Shown piece after piece: positions 52,850 through 61,318 of a stretch of DNA of 64,000 bases (its first letter is position 1; the number at the start of each line of letters is the position of its first letter). Both the position numbers and the translations under genes were made by a program. Source of the DNA: UBA3064 sp023258775 (GTDB taxonomy: Bacteria; Pseudomonadota; Gammaproteobacteria; Burkholderiales; Burkholderiaceae_E); NCBI GenBank assembly GCA_044355655.1, contig JBIKXS010000004.1, positions 89,496-153,495 of the forward strand, given 5' to 3'. A model generated the notes under the pieces. The model was given only the letters and a program-made list of their open reading frames with translations, made no database searches and had not been told where the DNA came from.

Positions 52850-53242
52850 TCAGTCATCGGCAAAAGAAACATGGGCAGCAACAATTTGCCAGCCTCGCTC
52901 GGTGAGCAACCAACTTTGCTGTTGGCGGCCAACCCGCTTCTCACCGGGTCGGCTAAACACGCAACTCGCGGTGCCAAAGCATTCGCCGAAGCTTGTGATC
53001 AGCACCTCTGAGATTGTTCGCGAATAACTGCCGCTTGGTCCAGGTGGCCTGGACCGGCGAAACGCAGCAATGGCCTCATGCCCAAGAAGATGCTCTCTTG
53101 CATTGGTTCCATAGCGGATGGTTCGCTCGTGGCTGAAAAACAAATTATTTAATCGTTCGATATTGTTATTGACCAATGACTCCTCGTAGTCATAAAAGGC
53201 CTTTGTTAACGAGGCAAGTACATCAGCTCGGTTAATTTCCAT
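52850..53242 (-). CDS. AtzH/HpxZ-like SnoaL-fold protein (DUF3225)
   Basis: A 130-residue cone-fold protein. The pattern FYDYEESLVNNNIERLNNLFF, TIRYGTNAREHLLGHEAIAAFRRSR and WQIVAAHVS matches DUF3225 proteins linked with amidases in AtzH and oxalurate (HpxZ) pathways. No amidase is next to it here. Transcribed away from the thioesterase. Confidence 0.8.
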   Translation of the reverse strand: MEINRADVLASLTKAFYDYEESLVNNNIERLNNLFFSHERTIRYGTNAREHLLGHEAIAAFRRSRPPGPSGSYSRTISEVLITSFGECFGTASCVFSRPGEKRVGRQQQSWLLTERGWQIVAAHVSFADD

Positions 53243-53269
53243 AGCATTTACAAATGAATGAACGTGAGA

Positions 53270-53869
53270 TTAATGGCCGCACTGCATCAAACGGCTTGCA
53301 CGACGACGTCTTACCCGTTTAATCCACACAAGTTGGACAAGCGCGTAAGCGAGCACCGAAAATACACAGGCAAAGACGAAGGCACCAAGTGCCATGGGTT
53401 TACCAATAGTGTCCATTTGGCCAATGAGTAGTTCAATCCATTGCGCTGCACCTCCCCGACTGGCTTCGGACAAACCAGTTTCGGACAAACCAGAACTTAG
53501 TGTCGACTCACCAAGACCGCCTGCTTCGTTGCTTGAAACATCAGGCTGCTTAAACGAAAGCATCCATCGACCGAGTTCCCAGGCAGCGTAATAGACCGGG
53601 GGAAACGTCAAAGGAGTATTAACAATTGTAGCGAGGGCTGCAGCCGGTATATTGGCTCGCAACCACATCGATAGGATCGCCGACAGAGGAATTTGAGCAA
53701 TTGGAATCAAAAACGCAAAAAAAACACCAATACCCACGCCAAGCGCTACCGCTTTGCGATGCATACGCCAGAGTCGAGGATGGAAAAGCCTTGGACCCAT
53801 CCAGCGTAACCATCGATTGTTTTGCATCGATTCCTGGCTTGGCATCATCTTCTTAAGCCACTCGATCAT
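53270..53869 (-). CDS. DUF2062 membrane protein
   Basis: A 199-residue protein. I start at the ATG at 53869 (MIEWLKKMMPSQES). HPRLWRMHRKAVALGVGIGVFFAFLIPIAQIP is the DUF2062 signature, and a final helix AFVFACVFSVLAYALVQLVW follows. Between them is a 15-bp duplicated segment (53465-53494) coding LSETG-like repeats. Function unknown; family members occur near ribosomal maturation or envelope genes. Confidence 0.82.
   Translation of the reverse strand: MIEWLKKMMPSQESMQNNRWLRWMGPRLFHPRLWRMHRKAVALGVGIGVFFAFLIPIAQIPLSAILSMWLRANIPAAALATIVNTPLTFPPVYYAAWELGRWMLSFKQPDVSSNEAGGLGESTLSSGLSETGLSEASRGGAAQWIELLIGQMDTIGKPMALGAFVFACVFSVLAYALVQLVWIKRVRRRRASRLMQCGH
53465..53494 (+). repeat. 15-bp two-copy tandem repeat inside the DUF2062 gene
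   Basis: TTCGGACAAACCAG is repeated with a period of 15, in frame with the minus-strand gene (five codons). Confidence 0.8.
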
Positions 53870-54104
53870 CGTCTTGTTATTCCTTTTCAATCGTGACGAG
53901 ATGATATCTTTTGCGAACCTAGCCGCGAGCATATCCCTAAGCCCTTAAGTCTATGGCCTAAAATTCCCCTGGATTAACGCGGCTTAAGCTCTGCGCGATC
54001 GGGTTAGCCAGATAGGGCTTGCACGACGTTCGGACCCGTATCCCTTGCAGGGGCATTCGTATCAGTGAGATATTGGACCTCTTAGCGATCACATGGAGCA
54101 ATTG

Positions 54105-55124
54105 ATGAAAGACCAGAATAAGCACCAAGACCAGACCAACCACCTCGAAGTTCGCCGACAATTTGTGCTGAGTGCAGCCGCCCTGCCCTTGGCTTCACTA
54201 GCGTCAGCGCCACTATTTGCGCAAAGCTATCCGGCAAAGACAATTCGACTGATCTGTCCCTTTCCTCCCGGTGGCGCTGTTGATATCGCCTGCCGAGCTT
54301 TGTCAGCAGAACTCAGCAAGCAGCTCGGCACCACCGTGGCGGTTGAGAATCGTCCAGGTGCTGGGGGTAACGTTGGGCTTGTCGAGGCTGTGAAATCAGC
54401 GCCCGATGGCTACACGCTTTATATGTCGACAAGTGGCATTCAGGCAATTAATCCAGTGCTTTACAGCAAGATGCCTGCAGATCCAAATAAAGAGTTAGCG
54501 CCGATTTCAGCACTCGTTTCGCTCAACAATGTCTTGGTTCTTCACCCCTCAGTAAAGGCTAATAACGTTAAGGAACTTATTGCATATGCAAAAGCCAATC
54601 CTGGCAAACTCACCTATGCCTCAAGCGGTAATGGCACATCGATCCATATGTCGGGCGAAATGTTTAAGGCACTTGCTGGGGTCGATATTCTCCATGTTCC
54701 CTACAAAGGGAGTGCCCCAGCGGTGACCGACCTGCTTGGTGGTCAAGTGCAACTCATGTTCGATAACATCCCCTCGTCGTTACCCCACATCAAAGCTGGA
54801 AAATTGAAAGCGCTGGCAACAACTGGAGCCAAGCGTGATCCGGCGCTTGCCGACTTGCCGACAATTGCCGAATCGGGTGTTAGCGGATACGAGTCCGATG
54901 TTTGGTTTGGACTGACGGCACCTGTTGCAACGCCCAAAGACATCATTGTAAAACTTAGCGAGGAATGTCAGAAGGCGGTCAAAGCACCAGGTTTTGTCAA
55001 GCGGATGACCGAGCTGGGTTATAACATGATCGGTACAAATCCTGAGCAGATGGCTGATATGACAAAGGCAGCCATCACGCGCTGGGCACCGATCGTCAAG
55101 TCATCGGGCGCGAAGGTTGATTAA
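54105..55124 (+). CDS. Bug/TctC-family periplasmic solute-binding protein
   Basis: A 339-residue receptor. The ATG at 54105 has GGAG 6 bases upstream; an in-frame ATG at 54093 includes that site. EVRRQFVLSAAALPLASL is a twin-arginine-like signal and cleavage follows LFAQ. CPFPPGGAVDIACRAL, VENRPGAGGNVG, SAPDGYTLY and HVPYKGSAPA are the Bug motifs. It leads the P450/CoA-ligase region. Confidence 0.92.
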   Translation: MKDQNKHQDQTNHLEVRRQFVLSAAALPLASLASAPLFAQSYPAKTIRLICPFPPGGAVDIACRALSAELSKQLGTTVAVENRPGAGGNVGLVEAVKSAPDGYTLYMSTSGIQAINPVLYSKMPADPNKELAPISALVSLNNVLVLHPSVKANNVKELIAYAKANPGKLTYASSGNGTSIHMSGEMFKALAGVDILHVPYKGSAPAVTDLLGGQVQLMFDNIPSSLPHIKAGKLKALATTGAKRDPALADLPTIAESGVSGYESDVWFGLTAPVATPKDIIVKLSEECQKAVKAPGFVKRMTELGYNMIGTNPEQMADMTKAAITRWAPIVKSSGAKVD

Positions 55125-55228
55125 GATTCGGCGAGTTGTCCGTCTGAGTCTAAAGTAGCCATCATTTACACAGTCTCAAAAGCATGAGGAATCTTAGGCT
55201 TGACTAGGCAAGCTGAAGTTTGGAGCCC

Positions 55229-56395
55229 ATGGCAAAGCCTCCATCGATCGATATTGATTTAAGATCTTTTTCTGCGAACCCCTACCCGGCGATGACGACG
55301 ATGCGTCGCGACACGCCGGTAGCCTGGGTCAATCAGCTTGGTGCCATCGTACTCACCAGACATGCGCACATCACCCAGGCTGAGAAGGACATCGCCTTTT
55401 TTAGCTCCCATCAGCCGCAAGGTCTGATGACCAAGCTTATGGGCGAGAACATGATGCGAAAGGACGGTCCAGCACATCTTCGTGAACGAAAGCTGATGCT
55501 GGCCACGCTTACAACACGGCAGGTGCGAGAGCGATGGATGGCTGTTTTTGAAGCAATCGCAGATGAGGTGTTAAGCGAGCTCGCGCTCAAGCCAAAACCC
55601 GATCTAATGCGGGACTACGCACTTCCCTTTTCAGGGCGATGCTTGCTTGAGTTGACCGGACTAAGAGACTGTTCCTATAACGATCTTGATGCTTGGTCAC
55701 AGGCCATGATTGATGGCATTTCAAACTATAGCGGTGACCCTGCAATCGAGTTAAGGTGCAATAAGGCAACTAAAGCAATCGATGATGCGATTGATCAGCA
55801 TCTGTCTAAGCTGTCAGGCCAGGGCGACGCGAGTCTGCTAAGCGTGATGCACCATGCGGGACTATCGGATGCGTCGCTCAAGGCAAACATTAAGCTCACG
55901 ATTAGCGGTGGTCAGAACGAGCCCCGCGATGCGATCGGGGGTCTGCTTTGGGTGCTCCTTGCGCGCCCGCATATTGTTCAGGCCATCGAGCAAGGTTCAC
56001 TTGATTGGCGCGCGGTGACCGAAGAGTACTTGCGTTGGCTTTCGCCGATTGGCATGTCGCCCAGGCGAGCGGCACGCGCGGGCCAATTTGCTGGCTTTGA
56101 TATCGAGCCTGAGCAACGCGTTTTCTTTCTCTTTAGCGCCGCTAATCGAGACGAAGCTGTGTTCGATCAGCCTGATGAATTTAATCCATGGCGCGATAGC
56201 AGTGCTCATATCGCCTTTGGCGCGGGACCTCATTTTTGTGCTGGTGCTTGGGCCGCAAAAGCCATGATTGCCGATGTAGCCCTACCACGATTTTTTGCAC
56301 GTTTTCCGAGGGCAAAGCTGGCGAAAGAAGCAGAATCAACGATTTTTCATGGTTGGGCCTTTCGCGGCCCGCTCGCGCTTGAAGCTTTACTTTAA
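55229..56395 (+). CDS. Cytochrome P450 without the usual I-helix Thr
   Basis: A 388-residue soluble P450. The haem loop is FGAGPHFCAGAWAAK with the Cys ligand, ExxR is EEYLRW, and the PFSGRCLL helix is normal. In the I-helix the usual (A/G)GxxT is replaced by SGGQNEPRDAI, so the proton-relay Thr is absent and an Asn-Glu-Pro takes its place. Such P450s may use a different oxygen-activation route. No ferredoxin gene is adjacent. It ends exactly where the convergent dioxygenase gene ends. Confidence 0.87.
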   Translation: MAKPPSIDIDLRSFSANPYPAMTTMRRDTPVAWVNQLGAIVLTRHAHITQAEKDIAFFSSHQPQGLMTKLMGENMMRKDGPAHLRERKLMLATLTTRQVRERWMAVFEAIADEVLSELALKPKPDLMRDYALPFSGRCLLELTGLRDCSYNDLDAWSQAMIDGISNYSGDPAIELRCNKATKAIDDAIDQHLSKLSGQGDASLLSVMHHAGLSDASLKANIKLTISGGQNEPRDAIGGLLWVLLARPHIVQAIEQGSLDWRAVTEEYLRWLSPIGMSPRRAARAGQFAGFDIEPEQRVFFLFSAANRDEAVFDQPDEFNPWRDSSAHIAFGAGPHFCAGAWAAKAMIADVALPRFFARFPRAKLAKEAESTIFHGWAFRGPLALEALL

Positions 56396-57301
56396 TCAGC
56401 AAATCGCTTCATCGAGGCTCGAGACCTCGCCAGCAATGGTCACACGCCGCATGTCACGACGCTCGAATTGATCGTTATAAGCCCTGCCTCGGTGCATTGT
56501 TACCCGGTTATCCCACATCACAAGATCAAAACATGACCACCGGTGCTGATACACGCGATCAGAGCGCGTGGCGGCTTCAGTCAAGTCACGTATAAGCATC
56601 AAGGCCTCGGGCCTTGGCATGCCCTCGATGCCCCCGATATGAGAGGAAAGAAAAAGGCATGCCCTACCAGTGGGTTGATGTCGGCGTACAAGGCGTTGAC
56701 GAACTGGTGCAAAACGCAATTGCTCTACCTCGGTAAAACCACTAAAGCCGAGCTGGGCGCGACTAAAAAGCAAAGAGTGCTCACATATGAATGGCATCAA
56801 CGCCTCGCGTTCTTTGGTGCCAAGCGCCTCGTAGGCGAGTCTTGTGTCACAAAACTCGGTCTCGCCACCTTGACTTGGAATTTCTCGAGCATGCAAAAAT
56901 GAGTACTTAGCAGGTTTGACTTTGAAGCTGCTATCGCTATGCCAGAGTCGATTACCGAGATTAAACATGCGACGGCGATCGTCGGCAGCGAGAATCATCC
57001 CAGCCTCGTTCAGGTTAGAAATATCGTTAAGTTGAGGGTGAGCCAAGCGATGCTTCTCAACCGCTACCGTTGCACGACTCGCTTCCATCTCTCCGAAGTA
57101 GCGCGCAAATCGAATCTGTGTTTCGTCGTCGAGCATCTGCTGTGGGAATACCAGAACAGCAAAATGATCAATCGCCTGCTGAATGTTTGCAATCACCCCG
57201 GGACTCAGGGCCTGGCTTAAGTCAAGGCCCTGAATCCGAGCACCGAGCGCCGCCGGTAAGGCTTCTATCTCAAAGGCTAAGGACTTAGTGTCAAAAAACA
57301 T
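56396..57301 (-). CDS. TauD/TfdA-family 2-oxoglutarate dioxygenase
   Basis: A 301-residue Fe(II)/2OG dioxygenase. The ATG at 57301 (MFFDTKSLAFEIEAL) is preceded by GAGGAAT; the 120-codon upstream opening overlaps the divergent CoA ligase gene. LWHSDSSFK gives the His-x-Asp pair, MWDNRVTMHRGRAYND the distal His, and RRVTIAG the 2OG-binding Arg. Closer to TfdA-like enzymes acting on aryloxy acids or taurine analogues. Divergent from a CoA ligase and convergent with a P450. Confidence 0.88.
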   Translation of the reverse strand: MFFDTKSLAFEIEALPAALGARIQGLDLSQALSPGVIANIQQAIDHFAVLVFPQQMLDDETQIRFARYFGEMEASRATVAVEKHRLAHPQLNDISNLNEAGMILAADDRRRMFNLGNRLWHSDSSFKVKPAKYSFLHAREIPSQGGETEFCDTRLAYEALGTKEREALMPFICEHSLLFSRAQLGFSGFTEVEQLRFAPVRQRLVRRHQPTGRACLFLSSHIGGIEGMPRPEALMLIRDLTEAATRSDRVYQHRWSCFDLVMWDNRVTMHRGRAYNDQFERRDMRRVTIAGEVSSLDEAIC

Positions 57302-57395
57302 GCCATATTCCTCTGTATCGGCTAAATTGTGCCCTAGGCAAGCGCTGTAGCTTTGGTGCTTGATCACATAAAAATTCGAGAGGAGACCGATAAGC

Positions 57396-59003
57396 ATGGA
57401 AAACATGCTCGATGCCTGCCGCAGAAACGGCAAGCGTAAACCTGAGGAGGTATGCTTTTCAAGTCCGAAGCGTGATTGGCGTTTCGGGGACCTTGAATCG
57501 CTAAGTAATCGGCTAGCGCAAGCGATGCTTGCTCTGGAACTTGTCCCTGGGGACAGGGTTGCTTGTTTAACCAAGCACACGGCGCTATGTACAGCCATGA
57601 CCCTGGCAGCACAGAAAATTGGCGCTGTTTGCATGCCAGTCAATTGGCGCCTTGCGCCCAATGAGGTCAGTTATATTCTTAATCATGGACAGGCTAAAGT
57701 CCTGATGATCGATATCGATTTTGTAAACAACCTCACAGCGATTGAGTGCCCAAGTCTGATAAAGATCGTACTAAGCGAGGATTCAACCTCCAACTCACCT
57801 CGTCCTGATGATAGGCAATCGCTTGAGACTTGGGCAGAGGCCTTCCCCGATGATGATCCTGGCTACATGCCAGATGCACAGGAGACTGCGCTTCAACTTT
57901 ACTCTTCAGGGACAACCGGTCTGCCCAAAGGCGTGGAACTAAGCCACCGCTCGCTTAGTGCTGCATTTCAAGGACCGGTTCCAGAAGCAATTTCCTATCG
58001 TGGCGATGGCTCGATCATGCTCAATGCGCTTCCGAGCTTTCATATCGCCGGTATAGGGATTGCGCTTATGACGTACAGCCTGGGGGGCAAAAGCGTTCTT
58101 GTTCCAGACTTTATACCTAGCCATGTACTCGATGTGATTGTGGCGCATCGCATCACCCATGCCTTTCTCGTACCCGCAATGATCCAGTTTTTACTGCAAG
58201 TACCCGGTGCCGAAACCCGGGACTATAGCGCCCTGCAATGCTTATCCTACGGCGCGTCACCGATAACCGATCAGGTATTGGTAGGGGCCATGGCAACTTT
58301 TGCTTGCAAGTTCGTGCAAGTCTATGGTTTGACAGAGACAAGCGGAGCAGTCACAGCACTTGCAGCAGAGGATCATGTCAGCGAAGGCCCGAAGTCGGTG
58401 TTGCTTCGCTCTGCGGGCAAGCCAATTCTTGGGGTGAGCCTAAAAGTTGTCGATCATGAATCGGGTGAGACCTTGCCCGATGGTGAAGTGGGTGAAATCT
58501 GGATTAAAACGTTACAAAATATGAAGTCTTACTGGCGAAATCCGCAAGCAACCAACGAAGCCTTTGTTGATCGCGATTCAGAGGGACTTGGATGGTTTCG
58601 ATCTGGAGATGCCGGATTTTTGCAAGACGGCTACCTTTTTTTGCACGATCGTATCAAGGACATGATTGTGTCAGGGGGCGAAAATATTTATCCCGCAGAG
58701 ATCGAGAACGCGATGATGAAACATCCAGAGATCGCTGACATTGCAGCGTTTGGCGTGCCGGACGCACAATGGGGAGAGTCTGTGAAAGCGTGCGTCGTCT
58801 TAAAACCTGGATCTGTGTATCGCGATGATCTAAAGGTATCAGCCGCCGCCATTATTAGCTGGACACGGGATCGTCTTGCACACTTTAAATGTCCCCGAAG
58901 CATTGAGTTTGTTGAAAGCATACCGCGCAACCCGAGTGGCAAAATTCTAAAACGGATATTGCGTGAGCCCTACTGGCGTAACGAACATCGGCAAATTCAC
59001 TGA
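57396..59003 (+). CDS. Acyl/aryl-CoA synthetase (AMP-forming)
   Basis: A 535-residue ANL-superfamily ligase. YSSGTTGLPKGVELSH (ATP-binding P-loop), VYGLTETSG, GWFRSGDAG and KDMIVSGGENIYPAEIE are the canonical motifs, and NPSGKILKR holds the catalytic Lys. It probably activates an organic acid taken up by the local Bug receptor. Its 5' end is 94 bases from the divergent TauD start. Confidence 0.9.
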   Translation: MENMLDACRRNGKRKPEEVCFSSPKRDWRFGDLESLSNRLAQAMLALELVPGDRVACLTKHTALCTAMTLAAQKIGAVCMPVNWRLAPNEVSYILNHGQAKVLMIDIDFVNNLTAIECPSLIKIVLSEDSTSNSPRPDDRQSLETWAEAFPDDDPGYMPDAQETALQLYSSGTTGLPKGVELSHRSLSAAFQGPVPEAISYRGDGSIMLNALPSFHIAGIGIALMTYSLGGKSVLVPDFIPSHVLDVIVAHRITHAFLVPAMIQFLLQVPGAETRDYSALQCLSYGASPITDQVLVGAMATFACKFVQVYGLTETSGAVTALAAEDHVSEGPKSVLLRSAGKPILGVSLKVVDHESGETLPDGEVGEIWIKTLQNMKSYWRNPQATNEAFVDRDSEGLGWFRSGDAGFLQDGYLFLHDRIKDMIVSGGENIYPAEIENAMMKHPEIADIAAFGVPDAQWGESVKACVVLKPGSVYRDDLKVSAAAIISWTRDRLAHFKCPRSIEFVESIPRNPSGKILKRILREPYWRNEHRQIH

Positions 59004-59374
59004 TCACTCGGTTCTGTACCCTTTGGCACCGGAGCTTTCATGCGAATAATATAGGCAGCGATGGCAAGCAGGAGTACCGCACCAGCCTCATAAATCAGAT
59101 TGATGGCGCTTGCCTCCTTGCCTTGCAAAATCACAAGACGGCAAAGCGCGGTCACTGCAATAAAGATAGGTATTGAGATCGGAATGGTACTGCTTTTATA
59201 AAAGGCTCCGACCATCCCAAGCACTTCGGCGTAGATGAACATCAGCAACAAATCGGTTAATTCAACTTTTCCGTTTGAAAAAACCTTAAGCATTTCCATG
59301 GCAACGCCATAAACCGTAAAGCAGGCCACAAGTAACAATATGGCCTTCTCAGTTAATGCAATGACACGTTCCAT
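58997..59374 (-). CDS. PsiE-family membrane protein
   Basis: A 125-residue protein with four membrane segments. MERVIALTEKAILLLVACFTVYGVAMEM and YAEVLGMVGAFYKSSTIPISIPIFIAVTALCR follow the phosphate-starvation-inducible PsiE family pattern. Role unknown. Overlaps the CoA ligase by 7 bases at the 3' ends. Confidence 0.78.
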   Translation of the reverse strand: MERVIALTEKAILLLVACFTVYGVAMEMLKVFSNGKVELTDLLLMFIYAEVLGMVGAFYKSSTIPISIPIFIAVTALCRLVILQGKEASAINLIYEAGAVLLLAIAAYIIRMKAPVPKGTEPSDQ

Positions 59375-59411
59375 GATTTGAAGCCTACTCGCCAGTAACT
59401 GATGACCTCGT

Positions 59412-59855
59412 CTAGTACTCCAGAGCGTGGCCTTTAATATAAGTCTCCAAATACTTAATGTGCTGTTCTTGCTGTAGCAAAAGCTCTTTCACGATATCGC
59501 CAACCGATACCATACCGATAACCTTTGCTTGATCGAGGACAGGCAAATGTCGAATGCGACGCTCTGCCATGATTTTCATACAGTGATCGGTAAGATCACT
59601 AGGCTTGACCGTGAGCGGATCACGAGTCATCACCGACGACAGCATGACCGTTTTAGGATCAAGTCCCAAGAAAAGCACTTTCATAGCGCAATCGCCTTGT
59701 GAAAGGATGCCTTCAAGATGGTCACCATCCATGACAAGCACGGACCGAATCTTAGTTTCGCGCATCATGGCCAAAGCTTCAAAGACTGTGGCGGACGATG
59801 GAAGCGAGAAAACTTTTGCGCCTTTACGGCTCAGACAATCGCGGACAGAAGACAT
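59412..59855 (-). CDS. Two-CBS-domain protein
   Basis: A 147-residue tandem CBS protein. The ATG at 59855 gives MSSVRDCLSRKGAKVFSLPSSATVFEALAMM; the longer frame adds 56 unrelated residues. First CBS ends ILSQGDCAMKVLFLG, second is VMTRDPLTVKPSDL through GMVSVGDIVKELL. Likely binds adenine nucleotides or NAD as a sensor. Confidence 0.87.
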   Translation of the reverse strand: MSSVRDCLSRKGAKVFSLPSSATVFEALAMMRETKIRSVLVMDGDHLEGILSQGDCAMKVLFLGLDPKTVMLSSVMTRDPLTVKPSDLTDHCMKIMAERRIRHLPVLDQAKVIGMVSVGDIVKELLLQQEQHIKYLETYIKGHALEY

Positions 59856-60103
59856 GTCGAGTGAACCCCAAACTAGGACTTGGTATGTCAACTTTTGATG
59901 AGCGACACGCCAGTAAGCTCCCTGATCTCGCAGCTTTTGCTGTCTAGTCGCTCTATAGTAACCGGAGCATCTCGAGCATTTGCTATTACCTGAGTCGGCA
60001 GGCAAGGATTGCAGGCAGACCATATCGATGAAAAGCTGTCAAAATCACACTGGAGATTACATCGACAATGCCATAGCCGTTTTTTACATAAAAATAATGC
60101 TTT

Positions 60104-60145
60104 CCTCTCGTGTCAGGACTTATCCCTCTCGTGTCAGGACTTATC
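60104..60145 (+). repeat. Perfect 21-bp tandem duplication at a gene start
   Basis: CCTCTCGTGTCAGGACTTAT plus C occurs twice with no mismatch. Each copy holds a GTG that can start the following gene, so the duplication also duplicates the start site; in frame it adds seven codons. Confidence 0.92.
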
Positions 60146-61036
60146 GTTAAGCCCATCCATAGCGCAGAGTTAACACAAACGCTGCTCGAGCTGCGCTATC
60201 GTTGGCCACATCGCTGGCCAGGCCTGGCGCATGTCTTCAAAGCGTGCTTGCGGCGCCTTGGGTGTGATGTTGATGGGCAGGTAAGCCGTTCAAGCGATTG
60301 CTCTAAAGCCGGGACTTCGCAGCGTTTCCAAGTACTGTTGAATTCGGCTATGGCAATAGCACGGCTCAGCGAGCATCAAAGCCGTAGACAAAATGAACCC
60401 AGTTATCACAACCGACTGCATACAGCTGACACACTCATCAGCATGACAGCTTTGCTATCTCAAACCTCATCCATAGGATGCAGTGACTCAAGAGATCACA
60501 ACACATGCTCAAGAGCGTTTGATGCAGATCATTTTGCATTCATGCTGCTAGTCATGCTGTGTCACGATGTATCGCATCCTGGAAAGATTAACCGTTTTCG
60601 ATTCGCAAACGAATTACATTCACTCCGAATCGTCTTTCCGCTTCTTACTCGGGAGGGTCTCGCTCTCCGAGACCAGCAACGGCTCAGGCAACTGATTATT
60701 CATACCGATCCGGCGATTTGTGCTGCGAACCATCAAAAAACCATCGCCAAGCCTCTTTCGCTTGACGACAAGGTACTGCAAGTGCTTGTCAACGAAGCGG
60801 ATATCACCGCAAGCGTGTTGCCCGAATTTGCGGCGAGTCAGGGCCAAGCCCTTGCTAATGAATGGAACGACGATTTTCCCGACTTAGCTGCAGGGGTTAG
60901 AAGTCTCCAAGGGCGCCTGTATTTTCTGGAGCACACGGCAATGTTCAGCAGTCCGCAAGCACTTAAGCTAGGGCTTGACACATTAAGGCGCAATCAGGTT
61001 TGCGAACTTCGGGGCATCCTCGGTAACGCTGCGTAA
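60110..61036 (+). CDS. HD-fold protein with class I cyclic-nucleotide phosphodiesterase signature (copy 2)
   Basis: Paralogue of the gene at 6083-6988, 308 residues from the first GTG or 301 from the second (60131). YHNRLHTAD (H100, N101, H104, D107) and CHDVSHPGKINRF (H152, D153, H156), then NEADITASVLPEF with D231, satisfy the PDEase_I pattern fully, and are closer to the animal HDxxHPG form than copy 1. Regions between motifs diverge strongly, so the duplication is old. Predicted soluble cyclic-nucleotide phosphodiesterase; inference. Confidence 0.72.
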   Translation: MSGLIPLVSGLIVKPIHSAELTQTLLELRYRWPHRWPGLAHVFKACLRRLGCDVDGQVSRSSDCSKAGTSQRFQVLLNSAMAIARLSEHQSRRQNEPSYHNRLHTADTLISMTALLSQTSSIGCSDSRDHNTCSRAFDADHFAFMLLVMLCHDVSHPGKINRFRFANELHSLRIVFPLLTREGLALRDQQRLRQLIIHTDPAICAANHQKTIAKPLSLDDKVLQVLVNEADITASVLPEFAASQGQALANEWNDDFPDLAAGVRSLQGRLYFLEHTAMFSSPQALKLGLDTLRRNQVCELRGILGNAA

Positions 61037-61108
61037 TAAAACCAAGTACACAGTACTCAAGCTCGCGATCCGGACTGACCCATCTAAAAAAACTATCCAA
61101 GAACGAAA

Positions 61109-61138
61109 AGGCGCGAAAACCGAATAGTTTTCGCGCCT
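61109..61138. terminator. Strong 12-bp hairpin after PDE-like gene
   Basis: AGGCGCGAAAAC, loop CGAATA, GTTTTCGCGCCT is a perfect 12-bp stem. On the minus strand a TTTC follows it, so it may end the transcript of the methyltransferase and small Cys peptide; on the plus strand no T-run follows. Confidence 0.55.
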
Positions 61139-61193
61139 CTGTCACGCAACCCTAAAAAAGGGCGTTGCAAGACGGCTTAGTTCAGTTTGCTGC

Positions 61194-61286
61194 TTACTTC
61201 TTTGCGCACTTGCTATCTTTTTTTGCACACTTTGATGGCTTTTTATTTGCACCACACTTTTCTCCGCATGCCGCAATTGCTGGCAT
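61194..61286 (-). CDS. 30-residue Cys/Lys-rich peptide
   Basis: The frame reads MPAIAACGEKCGANKKPSKC and then AKKDSKCAKK before the stop. Four cysteines are spaced 4, 9 and 7 apart with a KCAKKDSKCAKK near-repeat, much like the tails of short metal-binding (bufferin-like) peptides. It may be truncated at its N-terminus, since a longer open frame without a normal start (KKLNKPISRAV) continues upstream. Downstream of the methyltransferase on the same strand. Unproven. Confidence 0.35.
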   Translation of the reverse strand: MPAIAACGEKCGANKKPSKCAKKDSKCAKK

Positions 61287-61318
61287 TACAGCTCTACTGA
61301 TAGGCTTGTTTAATTTCT

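Noticed and set aside
56543..57288. Plus-strand frames opposite the TauD gene
   Set aside because: The minus-strand frame has full family motifs; these are shadows.
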